Source of the DNA: Ashinkailepas kermadecensis
Taxonomy: Eukaryota; Arthropoda; Thecostraca; Neolepadidae
Assembly (NCBI GenBank): GCA_034440615.1
Contig: JAOTOM010004825.1
Location: forward strand, 430,046-494,045
Direction: 5' to 3'
DNA: 64,000 nucleotides
Shown: in pieces, positions 1 through 10,660 of the stretch
Layout of the letters: each line of letters opens with the position of its first letter
Position numbering within the stretch: position 1 is the stretch's first letter
Notes under the pieces: model-generated
What the model was told of the DNA's origin: nothing
The model's input: the letters and a program-made list of their open reading frames with translations, nothing else
Database searches by the model: none
Program-made: the position numbers and the translations under genes

Positions 1-1250
1 TACACGGGGACCTGAAATGCTTGGCAGCTGACATTTTCAGCGTAGGTGTCACTTGATGTACATTTAGCTATGCAAAATTCCACCAAAACCGCTCTATTGG
101 ATTTTTGTCAGATCTGCAAAAATACCGCGGGAAGGGTGATGGGGACAGGGTTCGGGTCTATCTCCTTGTTACAGGAGTGCTAAGAGACTCAGAGTCAAGA
201 GGAAAGCAAATGCTCCAAACTCGGGCTATGTAACATCAATGCAAAAAAAATGCAGCATTGCATTGCATCATCATTGCATCATTGCATCATTGCAGAACTA
301 AACAACATTGCGAAGTTTAATCAAGCACAAATACTTGAAATCTATCAATGAAATCGATTTTGTCATGATTGTGAAAACATACCAGTGGGAGGGTAGTTTT
401 AGTCAAGTTACTTCGCACATTTTGTGAACGTCTCATGGTCCACCAGTAGCGCCGGAAGTTGCTTGCCTTTCATAAGTGTACCTACACGGTCTGTTATCTT
501 AGTCACTATCAAAACTCAGAAGAACAGATAAATAGGGTCATCTTGTGCAAATGACTGCAGCTCACGGCATTTTTGCATATCTGGGTTAGGAGCGGTATAC
601 AAAAATAGAGCACCATCGGCGCAAATAATAGACCAACGCGCATCACCAATGTTAGGTGAAAACATACATATTCAGACGTGTGAGATGGTTTTCGGAGAGA
701 CAATGTACACTGGCAGGCACTCCAGTGACATTCTCAAGATTTTGATGAGCGGGAAGTTCCACTCGGCCCCGAGTTTACTGTTCCTTCGGAGGGGAAGTGC
801 TAATTTTTTATCGAAAAAAACTTAATTTTTCCACTTCAGAAATGGTTCCAATGTCCCGGTCATCGAGTGCTTTATTGACCATCAAAAGAAATGGTATCAC
901 TTAACGCCATTTCAGTTTGCTAGCGCCACGTGCATGGACAACCAACTACCAGAGTTACAAGCTCAATGACAGCATTATCTAATCAAGGCACGTTGCAGCT
1001 ATCACTGCAGCACTACGCACTATGCACGGTGACGCATTGGTATCGCTTTAAAGGAAATCGCAAATTCTTTAAGATGGTGGCATAATTTGCAAAGTTGAAG
1101 CAGTGCAAAGTGCGGAGAGTCTTGCACTTTTCTACTCAAAATGGAAGATTTTAGCTGAGTAGGTGACATCTGGATGGGCTAAATAGCTACCACCCCGAGT
1201 GGTGGTAAGGCCATCGTGTAAATCACGCATGCATTTATCGCTGCACCAGC
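1..1250. other. AT-rich non-coding DNA, no gene seen
   Basis: No open frame here has protein-like composition, and no RNA gene or transposon end was recognised. A small CATTGCAT-type microsatellite lies at about 250-297. The stretch borders the GC-rich island that begins near 1260. Confidence 0.6.
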
Positions 1251-1377
1251 GTTATCATGGTCTCCTATTCGAAGCAACTTCCGTCTGGCGCCCCCGTGAC
1301 ATCAGGCCGGCGGCCCGCCGGGCGGCCCACCGACACCGGCAGGCGTCACACCCGCCACCTACGCTGTCGCGACTGAC

Positions 1378-1608
1378 CTGCACCGGCACGCGTGTCACGC
1401 CCAGCTCCTGCATCACCCTCTGGCGGATCCGCTGTGCGACGCGGTCCAGCTGGACGGCGTCGTGCCGCATCGGCTCGTCGTGCTCGTCGTCGGCCGGCGC
1501 GTGCCGACCCAGCCACAGGCCGCCGTGCGCCCCGCTCAGCGTGAGCAGCAGCGGCAGCAGCAGCGGCGGCAGCAGCAGCAGCAGCGGCGGCGGCGCCGGC
1601 CTCACCAT
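1378..1608 (-). CDS. Putative first coding exon of a secreted protein
   Basis: Reading the minus strand from the ATG at 1606-1608 gives 77 codons ending exactly at a CAG|GTCAGT splice donor (exon end 1378, phase 0). The start is followed by a proline/leucine-rich hydrophobic stretch (about residues 4-25) ending in LSGAHGG, a good signal peptide. An acidic, His-containing linker follows (about 38-50), then an amphipathic helix-like segment (about 53-70, with RIRQRVMQELG). That last part loosely resembles the helix in TGF-beta family propeptides, but no cysteine-knot exon is visible, so the family is unproven. Composition is GC-rich like the confirmed ANAPC11 exons. The next exon would lie to the left and was not found; it may be outside the window. 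An alternative is chance coding potential in a CpG island, but signal peptide plus donor argue against that. Confidence 0.5.
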
Positions 1609-2140
1609 GTCTGACACGGTTGTCGCGCGCGCGCCCGCTCTCGCTCGCCGGTCAGCTGCGGCCGGATCACGGTGCGCCCGTCACTGGCCCAGCCGGCCCA
1701 GGTGACGTGCTACTTAAGTAAGAGCGGCCCGTGTGCGCCGCGCCGACGCGAGCCGGCCTAATTGAACAGGGAATCCCGCTCGACGGCCGCCGCCGCCCCC
1801 GCCGCGGCGGGGGCGGCGGCGGCGGCCGTCCAGCCGAGCCCCCAGGGCACAGCGCCAGGCGACGACATCGTCGGCCTGTGGGCTCGGCTGCGATAGATTC
1901 GGCCACGACGAACGCGACTGCCCGCTTGGCGTGTGCACTCGGAGATGCAATGGGCTGCGTCACGGCTGGTCGTGCGCCACTGGGCGGCCGACCGATGAAG
2001 GCGCGGCCCGCCCACGCACGCCCGTGTTTACCGACCGGCGTGCGAGCTGCCGAAGCTTCTCGAGTGTGTGCGTGCTCGGCCTCAACGGCGATCGATGTCA
2101 TCGACGTGAAGTCCGGTGCGTGATCGGGTGGCCGGCTTCG
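1609..2140 (-). promoter_or_regulatory. CpG-rich upstream region of the 1378-1608 exon
   Basis: This GC- and CpG-dense stretch lies immediately upstream (minus-strand sense) of the putative secreted-protein start codon. It contains a palindromic TACTTAAGTA at 1711-1720, about 100 bp before the ATG, a TGACGT half-site near 1703, and a long GC hairpin at 1782-1830. Promoter function is inferred from position and composition only. Confidence 0.35.
1782..1830. repeat. GC-only inverted repeat (hairpin)
   Basis: GACGGCCGCCGCCGCCCCC is mirrored by GGGGGCGGC...GGCCGTC with almost no loop; the right arm has one extra GGC. It would form a very stable stem. It sits inside the CpG-rich region upstream of the 1378-1608 exon. 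Confidence 0.8.
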
Positions 2141-2210
2141 CCCATTACCTCCTGTCCTCCATATTGGGTTCCGGAGCCTTGCCGTGGCCTGAGGGGACGC
2201 CGTTCGAGCC

Positions 2211-2467
2211 CAGGGGCGGATGCAGAGGGGGCGCCGGAGACATGTTCCTCTCATGGAAAGGTGGTGCCCCCCCCGAGGAGAAATGGCGTCCTTGTGAGTG
2301 GAAAAGGCGTCCCTTCAGTATGCTCGGGTATGCATGCATCTTTCCCCCAGCTCAACAAATTTTCAGCCGAAGGCGCCCCTCCAGACTTTTGCAACGGTGC
2401 TTCTCCCACGAAATGGCGCCCCTCCAGAGACAAGTCCTCCCTCATGCAAATTCATGGATCCGTCCTA
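2211..2467. mobile_element. hAT-like MITE copy A
   Basis: The left end reads CAGGGGCGGATGCAG and the right end reads GGATCCGTCCTA, so the ends are imperfect inverted repeats. The interior shares segments with the copies at 3965, 16805, 43525 and 43972, notably the 'AATTTTCAGCCGAAGGCGCC' block. No clear target duplication is left. It has no coding capacity. Assignment to hAT rests on the sister copy at 43972, which has an 8-bp duplication. Confidence 0.6.
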
Positions 2468-2497
2468 GACGATTTACGAGTTGCCCGTGCAGAAGCG

Positions 2498-2785
2498 TGA
2501 CTGGACTAGTTCGGTAGTTAAACTGAGCATTTGGCATGCCAGACGTACGGAGTTCGATTCCCTGCAGTGCCCGCCCTTCCTGCCAGGGTGAAAGGCAGGC
2601 GACGCCATATGGCCTCAGCTGCTGAGTGCGTCGTAAGGTCAGAACCACCACCACCGCGATGCGACCACCCTGTGCCGGGCAGGGTGCCGGACAGGGAGAG
2701 AAGGTGATGCAACCGTGCCAGGTCGGGCCAGGTGTGTGTCCCGGTCGCGTCCGAACAATCGTCACTAAGATGATGATGTCATTGT
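2498..2785 (+). mobile_element. tRNA-derived SINE
   Basis: A tRNA-like head carries an A-box-like TAGTTCGGTAG (2507-2517) and a B-box-like AGTTCGATTCC (2551-2561), spaced as in a tRNA gene. A body of about 220 bp unrelated to tRNA follows, ending in a GATGATG-type tail near 2770. This structure marks a SINE rather than a functional tRNA, because no 3' acceptor half closes the cloverleaf. It lies just after MITE copy A. Confidence 0.6.
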
Positions 2786-2804
2786 TCGATCACATCAGCG
2801 CGTC

Positions 2805-2866
2805 CCCACTGGCTGGGATCGGGTCCCATCCCCATTGGCTGGGGTCGGGTCCCATCCCCACTGCAT
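2805..2866 (+). repeat. Two-copy direct repeat of about 27 bp
   Basis: The segment CTGGGATCGGGTCCCATCCC recurs once with one or two changes. It is short and has no evident function. Confidence 0.7.
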
Positions 2867-3145
2867 TTGATGAGGTCGATCCCGGCCGACCAGCAATGGG
2901 CGACAGAACGCACCGTCGTCCGTTCCCTATGCTATCTGGCGCTAATCCCCTGACGCTTACAGTCGCATGCATTGGCGGCGGGGGGGGGGCGCTCAATCGC
3001 TGCTCGTACTATCTGCTGTAGGCATGCGCGGTTAAAAATTTCATGCGGTCGGTTTATTTCAGACAGGCACTTCTCACCTCAAAACGGAGCTCGCACCTCA
3101 CATGACAGTCACGCTGATCTGTTGTCTGCTGCATTCGTGACGATG

Positions 3146-3305
3146 GTCGCATCTCACACATCACGGGTCACATCTCCATTACACGCCATCTTCTGACGCT
3201 ACATCTCACTCATCACGGGTCACATCTCCATTACTCATCATCTTCTGGCGCTACATCTCATACATCACGGGTCGCATCTCCACTACTTGTCATCCTCTGG
3301 TGTCA
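3146..3305 (+). repeat. Tandem repeat of about 53 bp, three copies
   Basis: The segment CATCTCACACATCACGGGTC recurs at about 3149, 3202 and 3254, followed each time by CATCTCCATTAC and a CATCTTCTG-like stretch. Degenerate related text continues to about 3400. Not coding. Confidence 0.8.
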
Positions 3306-3612
3306 TGTCACAATCACAATCTAAACGTGCATTGCTCGTCATACGTCTCGCGCTTTAATTCACACATCGAAGATCACGTCTTCATTGCTTAGCATGCTTT
3401 TGACGCCACATTCTACAGGTGCCTCATACCTCTGTATCCTACAATACGCGTGAAATAGTAATACTGCACTCGTCAATCCTGGTCAACGTAAATATCTTCT
3501 CCTGCCGGTACGGCGGGATTATTCACCGTGTCTGATCGCGAGTGACCCGGGTCAAGGTGCCTCAGGGAAGGTACTCCGAGTGGAGGTGCCCCGAGCAAAG
3601 GTGCCCCCTGCG

Positions 3613-3614
<2 letters not shown>

Positions 3615-3680
<66 letters not shown>
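3615..3680. repeat. (AT)n microsatellite
   Basis: An uninterrupted AT dinucleotide run of 66 bases. It opens a false reading frame of alternating Ile and Tyr. Confidence 0.98.
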
Positions 3681-3683
<3 letters not shown>

Positions 3684-3964
3684 CCAACTGGCCTCTGTTG
3701 AGGAGAGGGTATATGATCAGGTGTAGTTCAAGATATGTTGCTCAGCGCTCGACTACCAGGACTGCTTCAGTGAATGCCCAGTGCACCTCCGCTACAGTGC
3801 ACACAGTGCCGACACGACCTGTGTACGGACGGTGCCAGCCAACACAGCGCAAACGTGACAAACCCGTGCTTCAATTGAGAGCCAGGAGTATCCCGGGGAG
3901 TGAGTGCCCGGCGCACCTTTGTTCCAGTCACGCTCCAGACGAAGGTCAGTTACATATGCATTAT

Positions 3965-4267
3965 CAGGGACGGATAAAGAGGGGGCACCGGAGGAATGTG
4001 TCCCTCTCCATGGAAAGGTAGCGCCCCTTCGCCATTTCTGAATGCACCCCCGCCCCCACTCAACGCATGCTTCATCCAAAGGAGCTCCCTTCAGAGGAAA
4101 AGACGCCTCTTGGATACGAAACGGCGTCCTTCAATAAGCTCGAGTGCACCCCCACCCGAGTGCACCCCCACCCCGCTCAACCAGTTTTCCGCCGAATGCA
4201 TCCCTCCGAGTAAATGTGTCGCCTCCCTCCCCCCCCCCCCCCATGCAAATCCATGAACCCGTTCCTG
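3965..4267. mobile_element. hAT-like MITE copy B
   Basis: The element begins CAGGGACGGATAAAG and ends near CCCGTTCCTG, again imperfect inverted ends. Internal blocks (GGAAAGGTAGCGCCCC, CCCTTCAGAGGAAAAG) match MITE copy A. It contains a C-rich run near 4229-4243. No clean target duplication was found. Confidence 0.55.
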
Positions 4268-4611
4268 AGTGTATTGTGTATAGCGTCCTAATTACCCAAT
4301 GGCGATCACCACAGGTGCAATATCCCGCGTGGCAGTTGTGGCCATGATCTCACCACAAATGCCGATGTTAGCCACGAAGTGGGAGCCTAACCACTGCTTA
4401 ATCGACCGCATCAGATAATAATGGCTGCACAGCCAATGTTCGCCAGTGCAAGGCATCACGACAGCACGAAATTATTCACGATCTAGAACGGCATAGTTTT
4501 TAGGAGGTGGGTGGAGGTAGGGAGTTTCTCTGGGGGAGAGAGGAGAGCGGGGGGGGGGGGGGCTGCCTTCATTATTTGAATAGTCTACACTCACTTAGAT
4601 CCGATACGAGT

Positions 4612-4682
4612 TCGGTTCATCGTTCCGATCCGGCTCGGTCCGGCACCGTTCGGGTCCGGCTCGGTCCGGCACCGTTCCACCC
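4612..4682 (+). repeat. Short GC-rich direct repeat
   Basis: GGCTCGGTCCGGCACCGTTC occurs twice about 30 bp apart. It is an isolated island in AT-rich DNA. Confidence 0.7.
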
Positions 4683-4699
4683 CATATTTCGAATTCAAA

Positions 4700-5540
4700 G
4701 TCTTGTTACCACGGCGTTTCACGTGATAATTCCTTCTCGGGTAGAATTGCATCTGAAGTGTGCTTCATAAAAAAGAAGAACGCCGAATTTAAGACGCTTG
4801 TAGAAAGCATGCGATCGGTACAAATTCTACGTGGCTATGCAGACTTGTTTCACCTACGTCGTACTTTCCTTCATATAATTTCTTGCCGTTGTAGATATTT
4901 TAGGGAATGACGTCATTCGCAATGCATTCGCAACAGTAGTTACCTCATCAAATGTAATTGTGGCTGTGTTTGAAATAAATAGTGATAATAATTAACTAAA
5001 CATTTATTTTAGATTCATCATTATGTGATTAACCCTCAATATTCATTGATTTGCTTACGTTTGTTCGAATTTAAATGTTATTACGCCACAGTCCCTTGTT
5101 CCTGCGAATCGGTGACGAAGCGAGTTGCTAAGGCCGCAGAAGCTCGCGGAGAGCAGCTGACTGTTTCGGTAGTACGTACTTGGCGGGGAAGTTGAAGCCA
5201 ATTGACCGGAAACATTGTGCATATTATAAAGTATTTATATTCAATATAATGGCTGCTCAAACCTGCCAATAATGAAACACCTTCCCACTGAATTCCTGAC
5301 CAAGCCATAGTTGCAATTATCGATCAATCAAAAAAATATTACGCAATAAAGCATATAAAGCTTGGCAATATCGATCCAAAATACCACGATTGGTGTGTAG
5401 GTAGGTACTACGTAGATACTAACCTGAATGAGATCGGCCACGGCCATTCCATGTCAAGATTAATCCTTGGCCTGGACACCGACTGTCCTCTCGCTCCGCC
5501 TGCTTGCCTAGCCTTTTCTCTCAGCCTCAATGATCACCGT
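4700..5540. other. AT-rich non-coding DNA, no gene seen
   Basis: No convincing coding frame, transposon end or RNA gene was seen. The longest open frame, on the minus strand, lacks any recognisable domain. Confidence 0.55.
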
Positions 5541-5557
5541 TTCCTTATAATTATCCT

Positions 5558-5955
5558 AGTCTCATTAAATCATCGTCTCCATAGCATTATCTCCCAGATT
5601 TATTAGATTATCATCTCCATAATATTTTCTCCTAACCTCATTAGATCATCATCTCCATAGCATTTTCTCCCAGCCTCATTAAATCATCGTCTCCATAGCA
5701 TTCTTTCCCAGCCTCATTTGATCATCGTCTCCATAGCATTTTCTCCAAACCTCATTAAATCATCGTCTCCATAGCATTCTCTCCCAACCTCATAAGATCA
5801 TCGTCCCCATAGCATTTTCTCCCAACCTCATTAAATAATCGTCTTCATAGCATTCTCTCCCAACCTCATACGTCTTCATAGCATTATCTCCCAACCTCAT
5901 TAAAACATCGTCCCCATAGCATTATCTCCCATGACATCGTTATATCATCATCTCC
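5558..5955 (+). repeat. Minisatellite of about 38 bp, roughly 10 copies
   Basis: Units read approximately CCTCATTAAATCATCGTCTC followed by CATAGCATTTTCTCCCA. Copies differ by point changes and a few shortened units near 5860-5880. Not coding. Confidence 0.92.
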
Positions 5956-6249
5956 AAAATATAGGAGTTCTTCCGTCACAAAATATAGTCAATGACTCAC
6001 CACCAACTAGTCGCGGAACCACAAGATTCATTCCTCGGGAAAAAAAACAACGACACTCGAGTGTAGCTTCATCAGCTTGAAATGTACGTTTTCATGTTAT
6101 GGTGCAGAAGCGACGGCATCTTCTCTATACTACTTGTGCAAAAAGACGATCTGTCTGTAGCATTTTAGTTCCTGAGTCGATCGCCAAAGGCTGAAGCGAA
6201 AGCTATATGTGCGATATGTGATAAAACTGCTTCCAAGATTTGGAGGCGG

Positions 6250-6485
6250 CGCTTATCAAGGGCTGTAGCTAGGACATTGGTGTTCACAATGTTGGTGTTC
6301 ACGTTGGTAATCGCAAGCGCCGACATGTTGGAGGCATCTAACATTTAGAAAGTCAACATTAGTGCCTATGGGGATGTGTGGAAAAGCACGACAGATAAAT
6401 CGCAAGGCATGCAAAAGCACCATTCGAAACCAGCACCAAAAGCAACGCTTGTGTTCCAAGTCTGGTTTTCATTTGAGATGATTGA
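6250..6485. other. Unique DNA without recognisable gene
   Basis: Small paired motifs are present, such as GTTGGTGTTCAC twice near 6280-6304, but no coding or RNA signal. Confidence 0.5.
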
Positions 6486-6488
6486 GCG

Positions 6489-6660
6489 TCCCTGCTTCCA
6501 TTGCAGCAGGGATGTTCTGGGCGGGTGTGTGGAGCGTGACCCCCCACCGAGGACCATCCGTGCTCTCGGCCCATCCCTGCTTTCATTGCAGCAGGGATGT
6601 TCTGGGCGGGTTTGTGGAGCGTGATCCCCCACCGAGGACAATCCGTGCTCTCGGCCGTTC
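6489..6660 (+). repeat. Two-copy tandem duplication of 85 bp
   Basis: The segment starting CCTGCTTCCATTGCAGCAGG at 6491 recurs at 6576 with few changes and is followed both times by a GACCCCCCACCGAGGAC-like stretch. The open frames seen on both strands are by-products. Confidence 0.9.
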
Positions 6661-6887
6661 TTGGCGGCCGTCCGTTGCAGGTTACTGTGGTTCTTGACGA
6701 CGGCCTAGGTCCGTGCAGAAGAGTCCGAGTGACATTTGGGACTGGTCTCAATTGAGCATAGCTGCTTAAATTGAGAACAATTGCTATTATCAGTCTAACT
6801 GGTTTCACTTCAGACTAAAGGATATTCTCCTTCCTGAGACTTGAAAGTGGTTTCACATGAGTACATTTGTAAGTCTCAACACACTGG

Positions 6888-6905
6888 CATTCTCGTTTGA
6901 GAATG
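6888..6905. repeat. Small perfect hairpin
   Basis: CATTCTC and GAGAATG flank a GTTT loop. The surrounding 6700-7020 bases are unusually rich in TTCTCA and TGAGAA pieces. Confidence 0.7.
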
Positions 6906-7020
6906 GTGTTCTCAGCATATCGCGAACAGAGTGCTCGTTTTGTGTGGTCTGATTTGAATAGGGAAAATGAGAACGTCTGCTATTCTCAGATAATATATAC
7001 GCTTCTCACATTCTTCTCAG

Positions 7021-7123
7021 TGTGGTTCGTGGTGAGAAGGCCGCTGAAGCGACCGCCAGCATCGGCGAGGAGCTGCTCGCCTCGGCGATCGCGCTGCCGT
7101 TCGCCCTGCACGTGACCGGCTGA
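7021..7123 (+). CDS. Candidate terminal exon of an unknown gene
   Basis: A pyrimidine-rich tract ending CTTCTCAG at 7020 is a good acceptor. Downstream, in phase 1, the reading frame runs for 33 codons (GEKAAEATASIGEELLASAI, then a short hydrophobic tail) to a TGA at 7121-7123. The sequence turns GC-rich exactly here, as at the proven exons. A second open stretch with an acidic run (VDEDVDLVESDSDDAW) starts at 7131 in another frame, so the region may hold a frameshift or different exon borders. No family was recognised. Confidence 0.3.
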
Positions 7124-7194
7124 CCAGCCCGTCGCCGTCGACGAGGACGTCGACCTGGTCGAGAGCGACAGCGACGACGCCTGGGCGGCCGCCC

Positions 7195-7594
7195 GACGTG
7201 AGCCCCGGCCTGCGTGACGGCGAGTGCCGGCCGGTCGGCAGGCTTCCAGCTGGCGGCCGACTGACGGGCCGCCCGACGTGAGCCCCGGCCTGCGTGACGG
7301 CGAGTGCCGGCCGGTCGGCGGGCTTCCAGCTGGCGGCCGACTGACGGGCCGCCCGACGTGAGCCCCGGCCTGCGTGACGGCGAGTGGCGGCCGGTCGGCA
7401 GGCTTCCAGCTGGCGGCCGACTGACGGGCCGCCCGACGTGAGCCCCGGCCTGCGTGACGGCGAGTGCCGGCCGGTCGGCAGGCTTCCAGCTGGCGGCCGA
7501 CTGACGGGCCGCCCGACGTGAGCCCCGGCCTGCGTGACGGCGAGTGCCGGCCGGTCGGCAGGCTTCCAGCTGGCGGCCGACTGACGCGCCGCCC
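7195..7594 (+). repeat. GC-rich minisatellite, 80 bp x 5
   Basis: AGCCCCGGCCTGCGTGACGG occurs at 7201, 7281, 7361, 7441 and 7521, an exact 80-bp period with very few differences between copies. Because 80 is not a multiple of three and the minus strand has few stops, long artificial frames of 265 and 214 codons run across it. It follows the candidate exon at 7021-7123. Confidence 0.95.
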
Positions 7595-7795
7595 GCGTGC
7601 AGTCGGCTCGTCCCAGCTGTGTCCGGCTCGGACGAGCACGAAGCTGCCTACGGCGCCGCACCAGGGGCCGGACGCCGGCCGCGCCACGTGTCGGACACGT
7701 GTCCGGGCAGCGTGTTGTGCGGCGCGTGCCGGTGCGGTCTGCCTACCGCCAGCATGGCTGACACGTGCTCCGTTTATTTTCATCCGGAACTGTGA
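7595..7795 (+). other. GC-rich segment with one open frame, identity unknown
   Basis: After the 80-bp array the DNA stays GC-rich to about 7760. A plus-strand frame reads SGSDEHEAAYGAAPGAGRR and later a short Cys-containing stretch before a TGA at 7793-7795. It could be the end of an exon opened by the CGTGCAG at about 7600, but no homology is recognised and the repeat makes the upstream reading uncertain. Confidence 0.25.
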
Positions 7796-7799
7796 GCTA

Positions 7800-8220
7800 C
7801 TGGTGCGTTTTGGATGTGTTGTGATGCCTGGAATCTCTCTTTCTACAGAGGAAGTGTACTCACCTCCAGATCACAGCTACCTCAAGCTTGCAGAGGCGTG
7901 TGTAATCTCCGCGGAGATTGGCAAGCTGATCAACAATTGTTTGCTTTTGTGCATTTAATTCTTGTGATTTCATCAGTCATTCAAAAGAAAACGAATTAGG
8001 TATCTCGTAACTTCCCAAAATTACATTTAATTGCCACTGTCCATTTATATTTCACATTATACCTGGCCTGCTCGCCATATTTTGCTGCTGGGTTTGTGAG
8101 CCCAGGTGCCTATTAATTGCTGCTTATGACTCGGCTACCAGCCCACATTCAGACTCGGCTACGCCCATGACAATGTATGGGACGGCCTTGAAATGTGTGA
8201 CGTCATCTAGGTTGCGTTCC
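7800..8220. other. AT-rich DNA without recognisable gene
   Basis: No coding or transposon signal was seen. The composition drops back to AT-rich right after the GC island. Confidence 0.5.
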
Positions 8221-8224
8221 GCCA

Positions 8225-8465
8225 CGGTTGGATGCGTCTGTTCTGGACCAGACCCATCCGTCTGCAGTGTTTCATGGCGGCGCCCTATGGCGGCGAAAGT
8301 GTGACGTCACCAAGGTGCAGTGTTTCATATCGGCGCCCCAGGGTGGCAAAAGGTGTGACGTCACTTAGGTTGCGTGCCGCTCCCGTTGGATGCGTCTGTA
8401 CTGGACCAGACCAACCCGCCTAGAGTGTTTCATGGGGGTGGCATGGTGTGGAGAATGGTGTGACG
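8225..8465 (+). repeat. Imperfect direct repeats of about 60-170 bp
   Basis: TGCGTCTGTACTGGACCAGA-type text occurs twice (near 8231 and 8391). GTGTTTCAT and GTGTGACGTCAC blocks recur three times, at about 8200, 8300 and 8355. Each GTGACGTCA contains a CRE-like TGACGTCA core, but regulation is not demonstrated. Confidence 0.7.
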
Positions 8466-8469
8466 TGAG

Positions 8470-9180
8470 TCGTGTGGTTGTGTGCTCTTGTGCGTGGTCT
8501 TTTTCTAGAAAAGCATATTATGATTTGATGTTTTGATGCACGGTTCTCTATTGCGCTTCAAATACTACACCTAGTTTTCCCAGTTATTCTGGACCATAGG
8601 TGTAGGTTTAAAACAAACAAATATTGGGTGGGCTTGCTTGGTGAAAATTATTGTGTGCAACTTGCTTTGGGACTAGAAGGCAAACCGAATAAACTTACTT
8701 TGATGCCATCATTTATTCAATTTCAAGCTAACATTGCCTGCCAAAAATAGTGATCAGCTGAGGACAATTCTTCGGGTCGGCTGCCGAATTATTTGTCTTT
8801 ATCAGAGCCCTGGTTGTGCATGTATATCAAATCGTAATAGAAAGGTTTGTCCGAAAATAACCTGACGTAGTATGAGCTTAGGTGCATCAGTGCTTAGTTC
8901 GCAGTTCCTAAGTTTTTCGTCAGTCACATTGTACGTCGATATTTTGACTGACTTCCTTGTCGCGTCGTGGAATGATCGGTGGAAGGATGACCACTCGCTT
9001 CATCACGAGTGGAATTTGATGAGCTTCTGGATGAATTGCTTTCCCAGACTTTGGATGAACTGCCCTGAGGACATTGTCATTGCCAATCATGATTGGAAAG
9101 CTTCATCTGCTTTTCGACGCTGCTTACGTGATGTGCTGAGGCTGCTTAGTGACTTAGGCATGTGGAGCAGTCGGGAGGTA
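8470..9180. other. No recognisable gene
   Basis: A plus-strand open frame from 8872 codes for 117 residues without any known motif and contains the short repeats described next. It is left uncalled. Confidence 0.5.
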
Positions 9181-9183
9181 GTT

Positions 9184-9271
9184 AGTAAGGTAATATATGA
9201 AGATATGGCGTTGTCCAAGCAGTAGGAAGGCAGGTAGTAAGGTAATATGTGAAAAGATGGCGTTGTCCAAG
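9184..9271 (+). repeat. Two-copy direct repeat
   Basis: AGTAAGGTAATATATGAAGA followed by TGGCGTTGTCCAAG occurs at 9184 and again at 9236 with two or three changes. Confidence 0.85.
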
Positions 9272-9940
9272 GAGACGACACTACCAATCTGTCCGGGAGC
9301 ATCTCTTCCCATTAAAAAGTCACATAAAGCTGCGGAAAGTGCCACGTGGGTAGAGGAAATAGGACATATTAGGTTGCGTCATTAGGTTTTAGATCAACTA
9401 ACAGTTGATCGGTTTGCACTTTCTTTGGAAAGTATTGTCGAGGTATGGGGGGGGGGGGGGGTGACGGGCTTAGGCGGAATATGTCATTCACTTGGACGAT
9501 AATTGAGCACTGAGAGGTTACCATACCTTATTTATGAAAATTCCATGAATGTGTCAAAGATACTCTCAGCATGAGGTAGGGGTAGGTGGTCTGGTTGGGT
9601 TAGGCTCAGCTGGATACAATTATCCGATTAGTTGAGAAGTTGTAGCAGTTTCATAGGGTGTGCCATCTGCTCTGATCTTATTGGCAAGAGATAGGTAGCA
9701 TTTAGGGTCTATTTGGCATATCCACCTGTCATTATGTGGACTGTTCTGATTGAAATGATTCCAGCAGTCTTTTGAGAAGTGAACAGTGAAATGCCCCAAC
9801 TGCTAATATTAATGAGTAATCTGCAAACATCACTGAAGCAGTCAGTTCAAGACAGATATATATTGCTTACAGAACCAACTAAAATGTACCACGGCATTCT
9901 GAAGTAGCTACACATAGCTCAGGCGTATCGTGACAGGGTC
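9272..9940. other. No recognisable gene; G-run
   Basis: A poly-G run of about 14 lies near 9447-9461. The rest is unique AT-rich DNA without a coding signal. Confidence 0.5.
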
Positions 9941-10084
9941 GGGTTGGCTGCCGGCCACAACTACAACAAAATTGACGAGCCCCAATTGGACTCGGGTCTC
10001 GTGGGTATGGGCATGGGCCGGGCCGGACTCAGCCAACTGGGCCAGGGTCCAACTCTGTCCGTAATGTCACCTAGTCGCCTTGCT

Positions 10085-10660
10085 TTTGTCCTTGTCCTAG
10101 TTTTTGTCCCTATTTCGTCCTTGTTGTATCCTTGTTTTTGTCCTTTGTCCATGTTTTTGTCGTTGTTTTTGTCCTTGTTTTTATCGTTGTTTTTGTCCTT
10201 TGTGCTTTTTTTTTGTCATCGATCTTGTTTTTGTCCTTGTCCTTATTTTTGTCCTTGCCCTTGTCCTTGTTTTTGTCCTTGTCCTTGTTTTGTCCTTGTC
10301 CTTGTTTGCGCATTGTTTTTGTCGTTGTCCTTGTTTTTGTTGTTGTCCTTGTTTTCGTCGCTGTCCTTGTTGTTATCGTTGTTCTTGTTTTGTTCTTGTT
10401 TTGTTCTTGTTTTGTTCTTGTTTTGTTCTTGTTTTGTTCTTGTTTTGTTCTTGTTTTGTTCTTGTTTTGTTCTTGTTTTGTTCTTGTTTTGTTCTTGTTT
10501 TGTCATTGTTTTGCCCCTGTTTTTTTTCGTTTTTTTGTCCTTGCCTTTGTCCCTGTTTTTGTCCTTATCCTTGTCCTTGTTTGTATTCTTGTTTTTGTCC
10601 TTATCCTTGTTCTTGTTTTATATTGTTTTGTTTTCCTTGTCCTTGTTTTTGTCTGCGTCA
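10085..10660 (+). repeat. T-rich minisatellite (TTTTTGTCCTTG / TTTTGTTCTTG units)
   Basis: Irregular 12-18 bp units (TTTTTGTCCTTGTCC) flank a homogeneous core at about 10380-10500 where an 11-bp unit, TTTTGTTCTTG, repeats about eleven times. All three plus-strand frames stay open over much of the tract, producing low-complexity Phe/Leu/Val/Cys strings. These are composition artefacts, not genes. Confidence 0.95.

Noticed and set aside
6986..7783. Minus-strand frame of 265 codons
   Set aside because: Most of it is the 80-bp array read through; the period is not a multiple of three and the product alternates frames of the same DNA.
8872..9225. 117-codon open frame
   Set aside because: No domain, no splice or start support, and its end consists of a short direct repeat.
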